DNA of 64,000 nt from Halalkalibacillus sediminis. GTDB lineage: Bacteria > Bacillota > Bacilli > Bacillales > Alkalibacillaceae. The notes below the pieces were generated by a model. It saw only the letters and a program-made list of their open reading frames with translations. It was not told where the DNA came from and made no database searches. Shown here piece after piece: positions 18,801 through 26,230 of this stretch (position 1 is its first letter; every line of letters begins with the position of its first letter). Both the position numbers and the translations under genes were made by a program. The DNA is taken from NCBI RefSeq assembly GCF_002844535.1, contig NZ_PJNH01000002.1, forward strand, positions 310,001 through 374,000, written 5' to 3'.

Positions 18801-20253
18801 GGATTGGAAGCGACTTGAGGTAACTACCTATTCGGAACTGGAATTAAGGAACCAAAAAGAGAGGGCTAATGATCGGTTAAAAAAATTAGCTGAGAAAGAC
18901 AGGGAATTATACGGTCAGATATCAGCATCTCAAACAAGAAAAGAAAAAACTCAAGAAGAACTAACGGAAATCAGCGAGCAAGTTAGAGCAAAGTTTGGTA
19001 GAGAGCCAGAACCTGTTAAAGGAGAGTTACAAGTCCTAGAAAAGGATTTGAACAAATCACTACGAACTTTGGAGAATGAAATTGGTGAAGCAACAGCTGA
19101 AATTGAGCGTTTGGATAATTTGGTGACAATATATGAAAGAGAGAAGAATAGATTGATAGACCAAGGAATTAAAGAAGGTGATCACGGCTCTTTTGAACGA
19201 AGTCATACTTTACAAATTCAGCAGAATGCCGAGAAAACAACCACTAACTGGATAAATAACCATCATATATTCAGAAAGAAATTGAATGATATGAAAAAAG
19301 ACGTATCTAGAAAACAACACTGGGTTCATCTCGAAATAGAACCAACAAACTGGGATTCTATGTTCAAAAATAGTGTGATGAATTCACTACAACGTTTAGA
19401 TTTAAACAATTTACAACATGTTAAATCAACTGTAGAGGATATGGTTCGATTTTCACAAGAAAGTTTATTACAGCTACAAAAAGATAAGAAGAAGGGAGAA
19501 GATGCTAAAGACATATGGGCTTCCAGAGCTGCAATGAAGGTAATGAGTATTAGCGAAAATATTCGCAAAATGCTTGCTAAAATGAAAGTTCGAAATGAAT
19601 TGGGCTTATTCCCACTCGTTCATTTAAAGGAAGATATCTTACCTCAAAATCAAGAAGAAGTAGAAGGATACTTGAAAGATTATTTTGTAACCACCATTGA
19701 GCAAATTCTGAATCGCTATCACGAGATAAATGAGATGAATCTTGAATTGAAGAAGGATATAAAAAATGAAGTCGGTGATGAAAAGTTATTCTATATCGCT
19801 TTAAGACGACGATATCCAGTATTGAATGTCTATAATATGCAAACCAATAATGCTTTTTCTTATGGACGTCCCAAAAAGGAATATTATTCAACTTGGAAAA
19901 CTATCAACAAAGGATCCGAAACCAAATCGGATGGGAGTGGTGGTCAAAAACTTGCTGCACGCACAATAATTATGATGATGCTGTTATCGATGAAACATGA
20001 GACGGAAGAGTTTTGGACCCCATTGATCAACGATAATCCGTTCGGACAAGCTGCATCTGAGCACGTTTTAGATCCAATTTTTTCAGTTGCTAAGGAGTTA
20101 AAGTTTCAATTGATTATGGTCACTCCGCCTGAGCTTGTCAAAACGGAAATCAGTAAAAGGTTTCCAGCTTATTACAAGCTTGAATTTGAAAGAATAAAAG
20201 GTAAGGACGTTGTTACTGAAGTAGTTAGGGAAAGCCATCGTATATATGGGTGA
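15847..20253 (+). CDS. jetC: Wadjet system SMC-like ATPase JetC
   Basis: This is a 1468-residue SMC/MukB-like ATPase that extrudes DNA loops to sense small circular plasmids. The N-terminal head has RINRLRISGL and a P-loop NGGGKGVLL at 43-51. About 1000 residues of coiled coil (long E/K/Q heptads) are interrupted by a hinge-like globular part near 650-740. The C-terminal head has the ABC signature GSGGQKLAART (SGGQ at 1364) and a Walker B-like PLINDNPFG near 1392-1400. The P-loop lysine is followed by glycine rather than serine or threonine, and the Walker B has DN in place of DE; both are atypical. ATG 15847 overlaps the jetB stop. Confidence 0.9.
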   Translation: MPRINRLRISGLHYDSMKKKYLDRTFDFNDGYEAANTLISMINGGGKGVLLQTIFQVLMPGTAWGEEGNRKYQQFFYNERETFKPYTFHVLIEWQLDDVEQQSYLMTGIACSAEKYVTSDEDENDYKIEKKFLFYNQDYTQLKGSFMSGGELLINQSGKSATQLEAELAVYGIKPYRNEKQHRNVLDSYGIRREDWNIQKQINRAEGGVGKYFEGAENDHALFQKKIIPAISQRLKEDFTGDDLVEIFISQAKIAQNLPILLSRETSHRKFIDIISPFLEAVEKGENVENNSEVHVQQGKYLMNALQHVLEKESTDLQDYQSELNRLQEKESQFRFELMNLDYAKKETEHLGIDKEIEEIQKWQEDIRQKHKITDEEVQKISALIKKLKWMELQKEVKELKKSELNIQNSRQLKDIEDKKQEIEKKAIQIWEEDAKSQIQHNDWSFGQKMEELDEQEDENTRKLDTLKDQKTDLLSNQNNLKQNASEFQQYEEEMIDRFTASLQLDPEYILAATDKELNETLAKKNHYTELIESEEQYLDEMKQEKTEVISLMQTKDEKIKEVSSERIDRERIEAELATELAKVIHQDFQGNSRVWFNRAKKDVGVKLEGLQKRLHEEQKALWQKQLDKSLNNNEFWIANKDLKRVKEKLDSYMDVTYGTEFLQSLPENQMLHELKANPLLPYSLIVEQEYSEITHGNVEVFHSPVPVYVRSQMNKSGIENHFLVTGQETSIIKNQFIFLEWKNQLDEELKTNLSLVEELEKQITYLEDLGEQIRIRESIGFAIDLIEQEEQLQEEIEGFRLKHDDLLQQINKCKQQIYEAEKTCKNLAEKEEKLLKDQDDLRNYLIKLKGYEVQKKELKRLIEEIERLEDSILEHKHTTKQIREESKSWSGEYHSWKAMVQSDLERLKILSSEFKYPEPLEVTERTLDHSITFLHGLNGLGEQYHELLNQQNSEDARLMEIRGKITMLGNQINDSEKELNHEFKDWKRLEVTTYSELELRNQKERANDRLKKLAEKDRELYGQISASQTRKEKTQEELTEISEQVRAKFGREPEPVKGELQVLEKDLNKSLRTLENEIGEATAEIERLDNLVTIYEREKNRLIDQGIKEGDHGSFERSHTLQIQQNAEKTTTNWINNHHIFRKKLNDMKKDVSRKQHWVHLEIEPTNWDSMFKNSVMNSLQRLDLNNLQHVKSTVEDMVRFSQESLLQLQKDKKKGEDAKDIWASRAAMKVMSISENIRKMLAKMKVRNELGLFPLVHLKEDILPQNQEEVEGYLKDYFVTTIEQILNRYHEINEMNLELKKDIKNEVGDEKLFYIALRRRYPVLNVYNMQTNNAFSYGRPKKEYYSTWKTINKGSETKSDGSGGQKLAARTIIMMMLLSMKHETEEFWTPLINDNPFGQAASEHVLDPIFSVAKELKFQLIMVTPPELVKTEISKRFPAYYKLEFERIKGKDVVTEVVRESHRIYG

Positions 20254-20392
20254 TATTATTCTGCAGCCTAAAATAGTTACTAAGGTATTCGTTTTTAAGT
20301 TTTTATTAGCCTGGGAATTCTATCTCCGAGAGCTCAAAAGCTTCCTTTCAATATACTATCCTTATACCGTTAATCCAGTTATGTTTTCTAGA

Positions 20393-20418
20393 GTTTGTGA
20401 TTTCTCTATTAGGGGAAT
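20393..20418 (+). promoter_or_regulatory. Possible sigma-B-type promoter of the DUF1232 gene
   Basis: GTTTGT, a 14-bp spacer and GGGAAT resemble the sigma-B consensus (GTTTAA, GGGTAT) with three mismatches in total. It ends 25 bp before the start codon. The match is suggestive only. Confidence 0.35.
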
Positions 20419-20442
20419 CATAAAAACTAGAGGTGATAGAAC

Positions 20443-20913
20443 ATGTTCGAACGAATACGAAATAAGTTTAGAAAACGTAATGAAATAGGTAAACAAGATA
20501 TTTATACTGCTAAAGAAGAAGCGGATCAATTAAGTGAGGCAGAAATTCATGAGCATCAGAAACATTACTCTTCCTCTGACTTATGGGAAAAAGTTCAAAA
20601 CGTAGCGAAAAAAGCTGGATCCAATGTGATTTATGCAGTACTTCTTTTATATTACACCCTCCAGAATAGAGACATACCGAAAAGACTCAAAATGACCATT
20701 TACGGTGCTCTTGGTTATTTCATCTTACCATTTGACTTGATTCCGGACTGGCTTGTGGGGGTTGGTTATGTCGATGACTTGAGTGTATTGGTATATGCCA
20801 TTGGCCAACTCGTGCAATATATAGATGAGGATATTAAAATCATGGCCAAGCAGAAGCTTACCACTTGGTTCGGTGAAGATGTGGATACAAAGCTGGTGGA
20901 TGACAATCTGTAG
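20443..20913 (+). CDS. DUF1232 (YkvA-like) membrane protein
   Basis: The protein has 156 residues. Residues about 75-125 form the DUF1232 domain, with RDIPKRLKMTIYGALGYF and LPFDLIPDWLVGVGYVDDL, a short two-helix membrane-associated hairpin. The function of the family is unknown. The N-terminal 60 residues are charged and cytoplasmic. AGAGGTG gives the ribosome site for ATG 20443. It is the last gene before a terminator that is nearly identical to the one closing the alpha-glucoside operon. A separate promoter probably drives it, so it is likely not part of the Wadjet operon. Confidence 0.85.
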   Translation: MFERIRNKFRKRNEIGKQDIYTAKEEADQLSEAEIHEHQKHYSSSDLWEKVQNVAKKAGSNVIYAVLLLYYTLQNRDIPKRLKMTIYGALGYFILPFDLIPDWLVGVGYVDDLSVLVYAIGQLVQYIDEDIKIMAKQKLTTWFGEDVDTKLVDDNL

Positions 20914-20919
20914 AAGGTT

Positions 20920-20948
20920 AATCCTGTGGGGAAACCTGCAGGATTTTT
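20920..20948 (+). terminator. Rho-independent terminator after the DUF1232 gene
   Basis: AATCCTG and CAGGATT form the stem, with further G-C pairs around a GAAA-containing loop, and five T follow. It is a near-copy of the terminator at 10903-10930. Confidence 0.85.
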
Positions 20949-21054
20949 GTTTTGGATAAAAAATATCGATATTTAAGAATGTCACTATTTCAAAAATAAA
21001 TTGGATGTGTTAATAAGAATAACAAGTACAGTTAGGTAGAGGGGTGAGACCACT

Positions 21055-21180
21055 GTGATTAATTTTCAAAGGGTGAACTCAATATGCAACGCCCATACAC
21101 TTGTAAGGCTTGAGGATGGCCAATACGCAATGGTGAAAAATATACATACTGCTTCAAAAGTTGAAGAATTGGTTGAGTGA
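21055..21180 (+). CDS. Small hypothetical protein, 41 aa
   Basis: A GTG start at 21055 has an excellent ribosome site (GAGGGGTGA, eight bases upstream). The frame reads 41 residues to TGA and contains two cysteine/histidine-bearing segments (NSICNAHTLVRLEDG, then YAMVKNIHTASKVEELVE). A terminator follows about 40 bp later, so a compact single-gene transcript is plausible. I do not recognise the family. It is soluble and has no membrane segment. Ribosome site, open frame and terminator together make it more than a chance ORF. Confidence 0.55.
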   Translation: MINFQRVNSICNAHTLVRLEDGQYAMVKNIHTASKVEELVE

Positions 21181-21217
21181 AAATTTTTAAGTATAATAAT
21201 AAATGAAATAAGAGGAG

Positions 21218-21252
21218 TCTCGCATAGGTTGCTATCCAGTGCGAGATTTTTT
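21218..21252 (+). terminator. Rho-independent terminator after the small ORF
   Basis: TCTCGCA pairs with TGCGAGA around a 15-base loop, and six T follow. It separates the small ORF from the EamA transporter gene. Confidence 0.8.
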
Positions 21253-21317
21253 AATTGCTTACTCCAGTTAAATTCAGTAGAGTAAGAGCAACATACATAG
21301 AAACTTGGTGGAGTATT

Positions 21318-22217
21318 ATGATTAAAATTTACGGTCTTTTACTAATAGTCATGTTGATGTGGGGGTTGAATGTATCTGCACTGAAAGTACTGGTGGATGC
21401 AATCGACCCGATTTTGCTGACCTCAGTAAGAGTTTTTACTGCGGGTGTAGCGGTGTTAATCCTTTGTGCATTCATGGGAATCTTCCGTTTGCCTATGAAG
21501 CATGAGTGGCTTATTATATTTTATCTATCAATATTCAATGTTATTTTGCACCATACATTCATTGCAGTAGGTTTGGAGAGGACTTCAGGTGTAAATGCAG
21601 CATTGATTCTAGGATTGATGCCATTGGTTACAGTAGTGATGGCACTGATCATACTAAGGCAACGAGTGACCGTTGTGCGTGTAATTGGTTTCATTCTTGG
21701 TTTCGTAGGGGTTGCAATTACGACGCTAACTGGAGCAGAAGGGCTAGCAGGTGTTTCATTGGGTGACTTGATTGTATTTCTAGGTGTTGTCGTACAGGGA
21801 TTCAGCTTCGTTTTAATCAGCAAGTTGAAGCCAACCTTCGATCCAAGGTTGATTACGGGGTACTTATTGGTCTTTGGATCACTATTCATTTTTGGTTTAA
21901 GTATGATTTTAGGTTCAGAACTGAAAGAAATCAATCAATTGTTTGATTGGAAACTGGGATCTGTGTTCCTATTCAGTGCAATTTTAGCCACTGCTTTTGG
22001 TCATATGACATATAATTTCGCGATTAAGAAAGTCGGCCCTGCTGAATCGGCCATTTTCATCAATCTGAATACGTTGTTTGCGATTATTGGTGCTTCGGTG
22101 TTTTTGAATGAAGTAATCACAATTTATCATTTTGCAGGATTCGTAATGATTCTAAGTGGTGTATTTATCGGAACAGGTGCATTGGAACATTTGATTAGGC
22201 AGCGAAAGGCTAGCTAG
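21318..22217 (+). CDS. EamA/DMT family transporter
   Basis: This membrane protein of about 299 residues has ten predicted helices in two EamA repeats (first from MLMWGLNVSALKVL, second from GDLIVFLGVVVQGFSFVLIS). Members export metabolites or amino acids; the substrate cannot be told from sequence. The frame is open from TTG 21255, but GGTGGAG at 21307-21313 fits ATG 21318, which also gives the normal family N-terminus. It is apparently monocistronic. Confidence 0.9.
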   Translation: MIKIYGLLLIVMLMWGLNVSALKVLVDAIDPILLTSVRVFTAGVAVLILCAFMGIFRLPMKHEWLIIFYLSIFNVILHHTFIAVGLERTSGVNAALILGLMPLVTVVMALIILRQRVTVVRVIGFILGFVGVAITTLTGAEGLAGVSLGDLIVFLGVVVQGFSFVLISKLKPTFDPRLITGYLLVFGSLFIFGLSMILGSELKEINQLFDWKLGSVFLFSAILATAFGHMTYNFAIKKVGPAESAIFINLNTLFAIIGASVFLNEVITIYHFAGFVMILSGVFIGTGALEHLIRQRKAS

Positions 22218-22288
22218 ATTCACTATGTTTAACATTCATCTAAATCAGGAAAACTCATTGTACATCCTTTATTTAGGTGGTGACATTT

Positions 22289-22531
22289 ATGAGTAAAGAA
22301 GATAAGAACAAAAAGGATCTTAAAAATAAAGATACTGAAGAGAATCAGCGCAAAAGTGCCTTTGACGAGAAGCGGACCGAGCTTCATAAGTTCAAGGACG
22401 AGCAGTTGGTAGACGATATTCCAATGGAAGATTTAGAGATTGAGGAAAAGAATACGAAAGATAAAACTAATAGTCAGAGTACTTCACAGACAGAAGAGAA
22501 GTATCGTAAAGCTGGTAAAGATAAGAAATAA
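22289..22531 (+). CDS. Small highly charged hypothetical protein
   Basis: The product has about 80 residues, almost entirely Lys, Glu, Asp, Asn, Gln and Ser, with no hydrophobic core. It is probably intrinsically disordered. The preferred start is ATG 22289, six bases after AGGTGGTG; an upstream GTG at 22277 lies within that ribosome site. It is followed by a terminator shared with the reverse-strand gene. No family recognised; hydrophilic proteins of this kind are common in Bacillaceae and sometimes stress-related. Confidence 0.7.
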   Translation: MSKEDKNKKDLKNKDTEENQRKSAFDEKRTELHKFKDEQLVDDIPMEDLEIEEKNTKDKTNSQSTSQTEEKYRKAGKDKK

Positions 22532-22542
22532 GGAACAGAGTA

Positions 22543-22582
22543 GCCCCTAGGTCGAGATGTAAATTGCGCCGGGGGTTTTTTG
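22543..22582 (+). terminator. Rho-independent terminator
   Basis: CCCC in GCCCCTAGG pairs with the G-run of CGCCGGGGG around a loop of roughly 16 bases, followed by six T. It closes the small charged ORF and faces the end of the reverse-strand gene. Confidence 0.6.
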
Positions 22583-22601
22583 TGTGGAAAAGAAAAGTTG
22601 G

Positions 22602-23015
22602 CTAATAAGGTTTAATTTCTACATATTTATCTGTTCCTACAATTTCCTCGATTCTCTTTTCGAATGTTTCAAGTTTCATTCGATGATTTTTTCGGTCGAA
22701 TTTCACGGTATCGCCTAAGTAATGATCCATTTTTTTCTCAGTACCATCCTCGAAGATAATCTCGGTGATGCAACTCGGTAGATCTAAAGCGAAAATCATT
22801 TCAGTCTCATATTCGAAGTTTTTAAAGTTGAATCCTTCAATCAATTCAACTAAGTGCTTGACCTTTTCCTCGCTGATTGTCCATTGATGCTCTCCCATCT
22901 TCTCAACACCGTACCCACCATTGTAGTGAACTCTCCCATCTGGAAAGACCTCAATGTCATATGTTGGACCTGATCCGTCTCCCTCTGTTCTTGATAATTT
23001 GATCTTTTTAAACAA
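22602..23015 (-). CDS. DUF6438-like protein
   Basis: The 137-residue soluble protein has a beta-rich first half (GPTYDIEVFPDGRVHYNGG) and a motif LPSCITEIIFEDG followed by HYLGD. This matches what I recall of DUF6438 proteins; the function is unknown. The start is TTG 23015, with AAGGAGA at 23024-23030 in the right place; no ATG fits. It stands alone on the reverse strand and converges with the small charged ORF. Confidence 0.7.
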   Translation of the reverse strand: MFKKIKLSRTEGDGSGPTYDIEVFPDGRVHYNGGYGVEKMGEHQWTISEEKVKHLVELIEGFNFKNFEYETEMIFALDLPSCITEIIFEDGTEKKMDHYLGDTVKFDRKNHRMKLETFEKRIEEIVGTDKYVEIKPY

Positions 23016-23202
23016 AGTACATCTCTCCTTGTTTTACTTTTAGATAGATTACCAGGATTTGTAGAAGATGTCATGTTTATAGCCCATCAAAGTATTTTGC
23101 TTTGATTATAAAAGTAAGATTATCTTCTTAAACAGCATGGATTATTTCCAATATATAGTTTAAAATGGAAATTATGATTCAAACAGAAAAGGATGTCGTT
23201 TA

Positions 23203-23877
23203 ATGACTTATCGTAATCGATTGTTCAGTTTGTTTACGTCGATGGATGACGAAATCTTTCGGATCCAAAAAGCTGAACAGATAGAAAAAATGTGGCGGGT
23301 TCCGCTACTACTGATTGTAGCAACTGTAGTTTTATACATATGGATGTCTTACCTTGGAATGGGAACAAACATAGTTTCACCGAATATTACAGCGTTTTCG
23401 GTACAAGAATTTGAGGCGAGCAAGTTTTGGTTTATTGCCGGACGTGGGTTGTTTGCAATATTACTTGCAATACTCATTTTGTTCTTATCGAGTTTTTGGT
23501 TCTACATATGGATGGATGTTGGTTATAGAAAACTGATTATCATGCAACAGGTTGTGCTATTGGTCATGCTGTTGGAGCGGGTGTTATGGATTCCGCTAGC
23601 TTTGTACATAGGACTTGATTGGTATGTTTCTCCGTGGTCTTTCGGAATCATAGCTTCATATTTTACTAGCATGGAGTGGGTGATTGTTTTCTTCGGTACG
23701 ATTACTCTTTTCCAGGTATGGATCATTTGGTTTCAAATTAAATTTTTATCTAAGGTTACAACGATGAAGATGTACTTGATCTGGATCGTTGTGATGATGT
23801 TGCACTTATTTGGATGGGTATGCGTCACGTTGATTTCTTATTTTGATGGAATTTTGATTAATGGGTGGTTTGGCTAA
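23203..23877 (+). CDS. Multi-spanning membrane protein, YknW/Yip1-like
   Basis: The 224-residue protein has about five membrane helices, with a short charged cytoplasmic N-terminus (DDEIFRIQKAEQIEKMW). AAAGGATG precedes ATG 23203. Its stop codon overlaps the start of an HlyD-like adaptor. That arrangement matches the first two genes of the B. subtilis yknWXYZ operon, in which a Yip1-type membrane protein precedes a membrane-fusion protein. The sequence itself is only weakly Yip1-like, so the assignment leans on gene order. Confidence 0.65.
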   Translation: MTYRNRLFSLFTSMDDEIFRIQKAEQIEKMWRVPLLLIVATVVLYIWMSYLGMGTNIVSPNITAFSVQEFEASKFWFIAGRGLFAILLAILILFLSSFWFYIWMDVGYRKLIIMQQVVLLVMLLERVLWIPLALYIGLDWYVSPWSFGIIASYFTSMEWVIVFFGTITLFQVWIIWFQIKFLSKVTTMKMYLIWIVVMMLHLFGWVCVTLISYFDGILINGWFG

Positions 23878-25109
23878 TGAGAAAAAGATGGATGATGGTC
23901 ATTGCCGTTTTGGTTGTTGGGATTAATTCGTTGCTGTTATTTTTTGATACTGAAGGAAAAGTGGACCGCATTTCTTACGTAAATGAATGGGTTCATGCCG
24001 AAGAGGCCGATATGGCTGAGAAGTTATATAAGTTTGGCGTGCTTGATGCCGTTGAAGATAACCATGTGTATTACAACGAAAGCTTGGGGGAATTCCAAGA
24101 GTTTTTGATAGATGAAGGAGAGGAAGTATCCGCGGGTGACCCTTTATTTACATATAATGTGGCAGATTTTTATGAAACGTTCAATACGTTAAATAGTGAC
24201 TCACAACGGTTAGATGGAGAGATTGATGCGATTGAAGATGCGATCACTGAAATGGAACGATACCGTGTGCCGGATTCAGGAGGGGTCTCTAACTCAACAT
24301 TCTCCTTAGATGAAGAAGGTTTAGAGATTGATTTAGCTGAATCGACGACAGAAGCAGAATTTATGAGAGAACAATATTTAATTGAAAAAGAGAAAGAGTT
24401 AGCACAAAAGGAAGCTCAATTGTCGAGTGTGGAAAGCCAGTTAAGTGAGCTTGAAAACACTGGGGACACAATTACTGTGGAAAGTTCATACGATGGCATT
24501 GTAAAAAATGTATCTTATGATTTAGGTGCGCCTTTAGTGACGATTGAGAGTTCTGAACTTGAAGTAGTCGGGGAGCTGACTGAAGAAGAACGTACTCGGG
24601 TCGAAGAAGGTATGGACGTTGAAATGACCTTGGGTGAGCAGGATGTTCTCGTTGAAGGAACGATCGTTTTCTTAAGTAAGACGCCTAAGGAAAATTCAAT
24701 AGACGAAGAGCGTGTCTATCCATTCGCGATATCTGTCGATGGAGAAGAACTGGGAGAAAATGAAATGCTTGCTGGCTATCATTCGAACATGACAATCACA
24801 TTGTTAGACTCACCTGAAACCGTTGTTTTGCATGAAGATGTAGTATTCATGAACCGTGTGTGGAAAATGAATGAAGAGGGACTTATGATTCAAAAACCGA
24901 TTGATCGTGGTATTAAGATGCAAGAGCTCGTGGAAATTGCTGAAGGAATAGAAGTCGGTGATATCATTGCTAAGAGCCCTGAAGATGAATTTCGAGATGA
25001 AGCTCCTTTCATCACAAAGCTACAAAGTGATGACCTTACACGTGATGCAATTAAGGATGAGCGAAGCAATTGGAAGGAATTTCTCGTAACTGGTTTGATT
25101 TCAAGATAA
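23877..25109 (+). CDS. HlyD/YknX-like membrane fusion protein
   Basis: About 410 residues. A single N-terminal membrane anchor (MMVIAVLVVGINSLLLFF) is followed by a biotinyl-lipoyl-like strand pair (FLIDEGEEVSAGDPLF), a helical hairpin near 100-195 (EKEKELAQKEAQLSSVESQL), the matching second lipoyl half (VESSYDGIVKNVSYDLGAPL) and beta-barrel domains. These are the parts of an efflux adaptor. ATG 23877 overlaps the upstream stop (TAATG); an in-frame ATG lies 12 bases earlier. YknX partners normally have ATPase and permease genes next to them (YknYZ); none is here, so the pair must work alone or with distant genes. Confidence 0.85.
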   Translation: MRKRWMMVIAVLVVGINSLLLFFDTEGKVDRISYVNEWVHAEEADMAEKLYKFGVLDAVEDNHVYYNESLGEFQEFLIDEGEEVSAGDPLFTYNVADFYETFNTLNSDSQRLDGEIDAIEDAITEMERYRVPDSGGVSNSTFSLDEEGLEIDLAESTTEAEFMREQYLIEKEKELAQKEAQLSSVESQLSELENTGDTITVESSYDGIVKNVSYDLGAPLVTIESSELEVVGELTEEERTRVEEGMDVEMTLGEQDVLVEGTIVFLSKTPKENSIDEERVYPFAISVDGEELGENEMLAGYHSNMTITLLDSPETVVLHEDVVFMNRVWKMNEEGLMIQKPIDRGIKMQELVEIAEGIEVGDIIAKSPEDEFRDEAPFITKLQSDDLTRDAIKDERSNWKEFLVTGLISR

Positions 25110-25125
25110 TTATTTTTAAAAAGAT

Positions 25126-25176
25126 AACCTGTCACTCTATGGACTTTAAAAAGTTGATAGTGTGGCAGGTTTTTTT
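25126..25176 (+). terminator. Rho-independent terminator after the YknX-like gene
   Basis: AACCTGTCACTCTAT pairs with ATAGTGTGGCAGGTT (15 positions, one wobble and one mismatch), and a T-run follows. An A-rich stretch precedes the stem, so it may also work on the reverse strand for the EAL gene. Confidence 0.85.
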
Positions 25177-25235
25177 ATTGGTAGGAATTCTCCTAAAATC
25201 GATTCATCGAGCTTTATACTTATGAAGAATATCTT

Positions 25236-25937
25236 TTAAACTCTGACAGGTTCGTTCAAATGCTGTGGTCTACCTAATATGTAGCCTTGCCCGTAATCGA
25301 TACCCCATGCCTTTGTGAGTGCTAATCTTTTCGGACTGCTTATGCCCTCTATGATCAGCTTGATGCCTTGTATATGGCAGTAATGTTTCAGTAGATTGAG
25401 AAATAAATATTTTTTCTCATCAAAATGCTCTCCCTCTAAGAAAAATTTATCTATTTTTATGAAGTGAGCTTTACACTCAATCAATTTTTTTATATCAAGA
25501 GCTCCTATTCCAATGTTATCTAATGAAATTAGCACTCCGCTTCTCCTCAATTGATCAAGAGCATTTGTGAATTCAGAGAAGTTCTCGATTTGTTCAGTTT
25601 CATTAATTTCGCATACTATTTTTAATGATAAGGTTGATAATTTAGTGATTTCTTCAATGAAGTCTTTTGTGGTTAGAGTAGAGGGGTGTATGTTGATGAA
25701 TAAATAGACTTCATGATTACTCGACTTCGAATAAGTGTGGGCGGCTCGAGTAAATGATGAGGTTGCGAGTCGGTTTAATAACTGGATTTGTTCAGCTTGT
25801 TCAAATATTTCAATAGTTTCAAGGTCATGGTTTGTTCGCAAAAGGGCCTCGTAACCGATGATTTTCCAGTTATTTAAATCGTATATGGGTTGATAGCAGT
25901 GATAGAAATCACCTTTTTCGATCAGTTGTTTGATCAA
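25236..25937 (-). CDS. EAL-domain protein with altered metal-binding motif
   Basis: This stand-alone EAL domain has about 233 residues and no GGDEF or sensor part. It keeps YEALLR, the substrate asparagine in NIHP, KIDKFF, IIEGISS and GYILGRP. The DDFG-type motif that binds catalytic metal reads LDNIGIG, with asparagine in place of the second aspartate, so cyclic-di-GMP hydrolysis may be weak or lost and it may act as a binding protein. The frame extends upstream to ATG 25985, but AGGAGGTG at 25947-25954 lies nine bases before TTG 25937, which I take as the start. It diverges from the peptidase gene. Confidence 0.82.
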   Translation of the reverse strand: MIKQLIEKGDFYHCYQPIYDLNNWKIIGYEALLRTNHDLETIEIFEQAEQIQLLNRLATSSFTRAAHTYSKSSNHEVYLFINIHPSTLTTKDFIEEITKLSTLSLKIVCEINETEQIENFSEFTNALDQLRRSGVLISLDNIGIGALDIKKLIECKAHFIKIDKFFLEGEHFDEKKYLFLNLLKHYCHIQGIKLIIEGISSPKRLALTKAWGIDYGQGYILGRPQHLNEPVRV

Positions 25938-26230
25938 TGTTGTTTTCACCTCCTTTGCTTTGCATGAATGTTTTTCCGAGTTCAAATACTTGTAGGACTT
26001 TTCGACTAAATGTAGAATCTATTTTCTTATTATCTACATTGTGTTGATTGAATTCAATATTTAATAAACATTCTGAATTTATAGTAATATCTTACATTAA
26101 AATGTCAAGGAATACTATACTTAAAAACAAAATTAATTTAATTGTAATCTATGTCTTCTCCCTCATAGGTTTATCCTTGCTTCAAACTAGGAATGAAATA
26201 GAATATGCTCAGTTTGGAGGGAAAAAGGAA

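Noticed and set aside
20246-20488. An 80-codon frame between jetC and the DUF1232 gene
   Set aside because: It overlaps both neighbours, has no ribosome site and its sequence is not protein-like.
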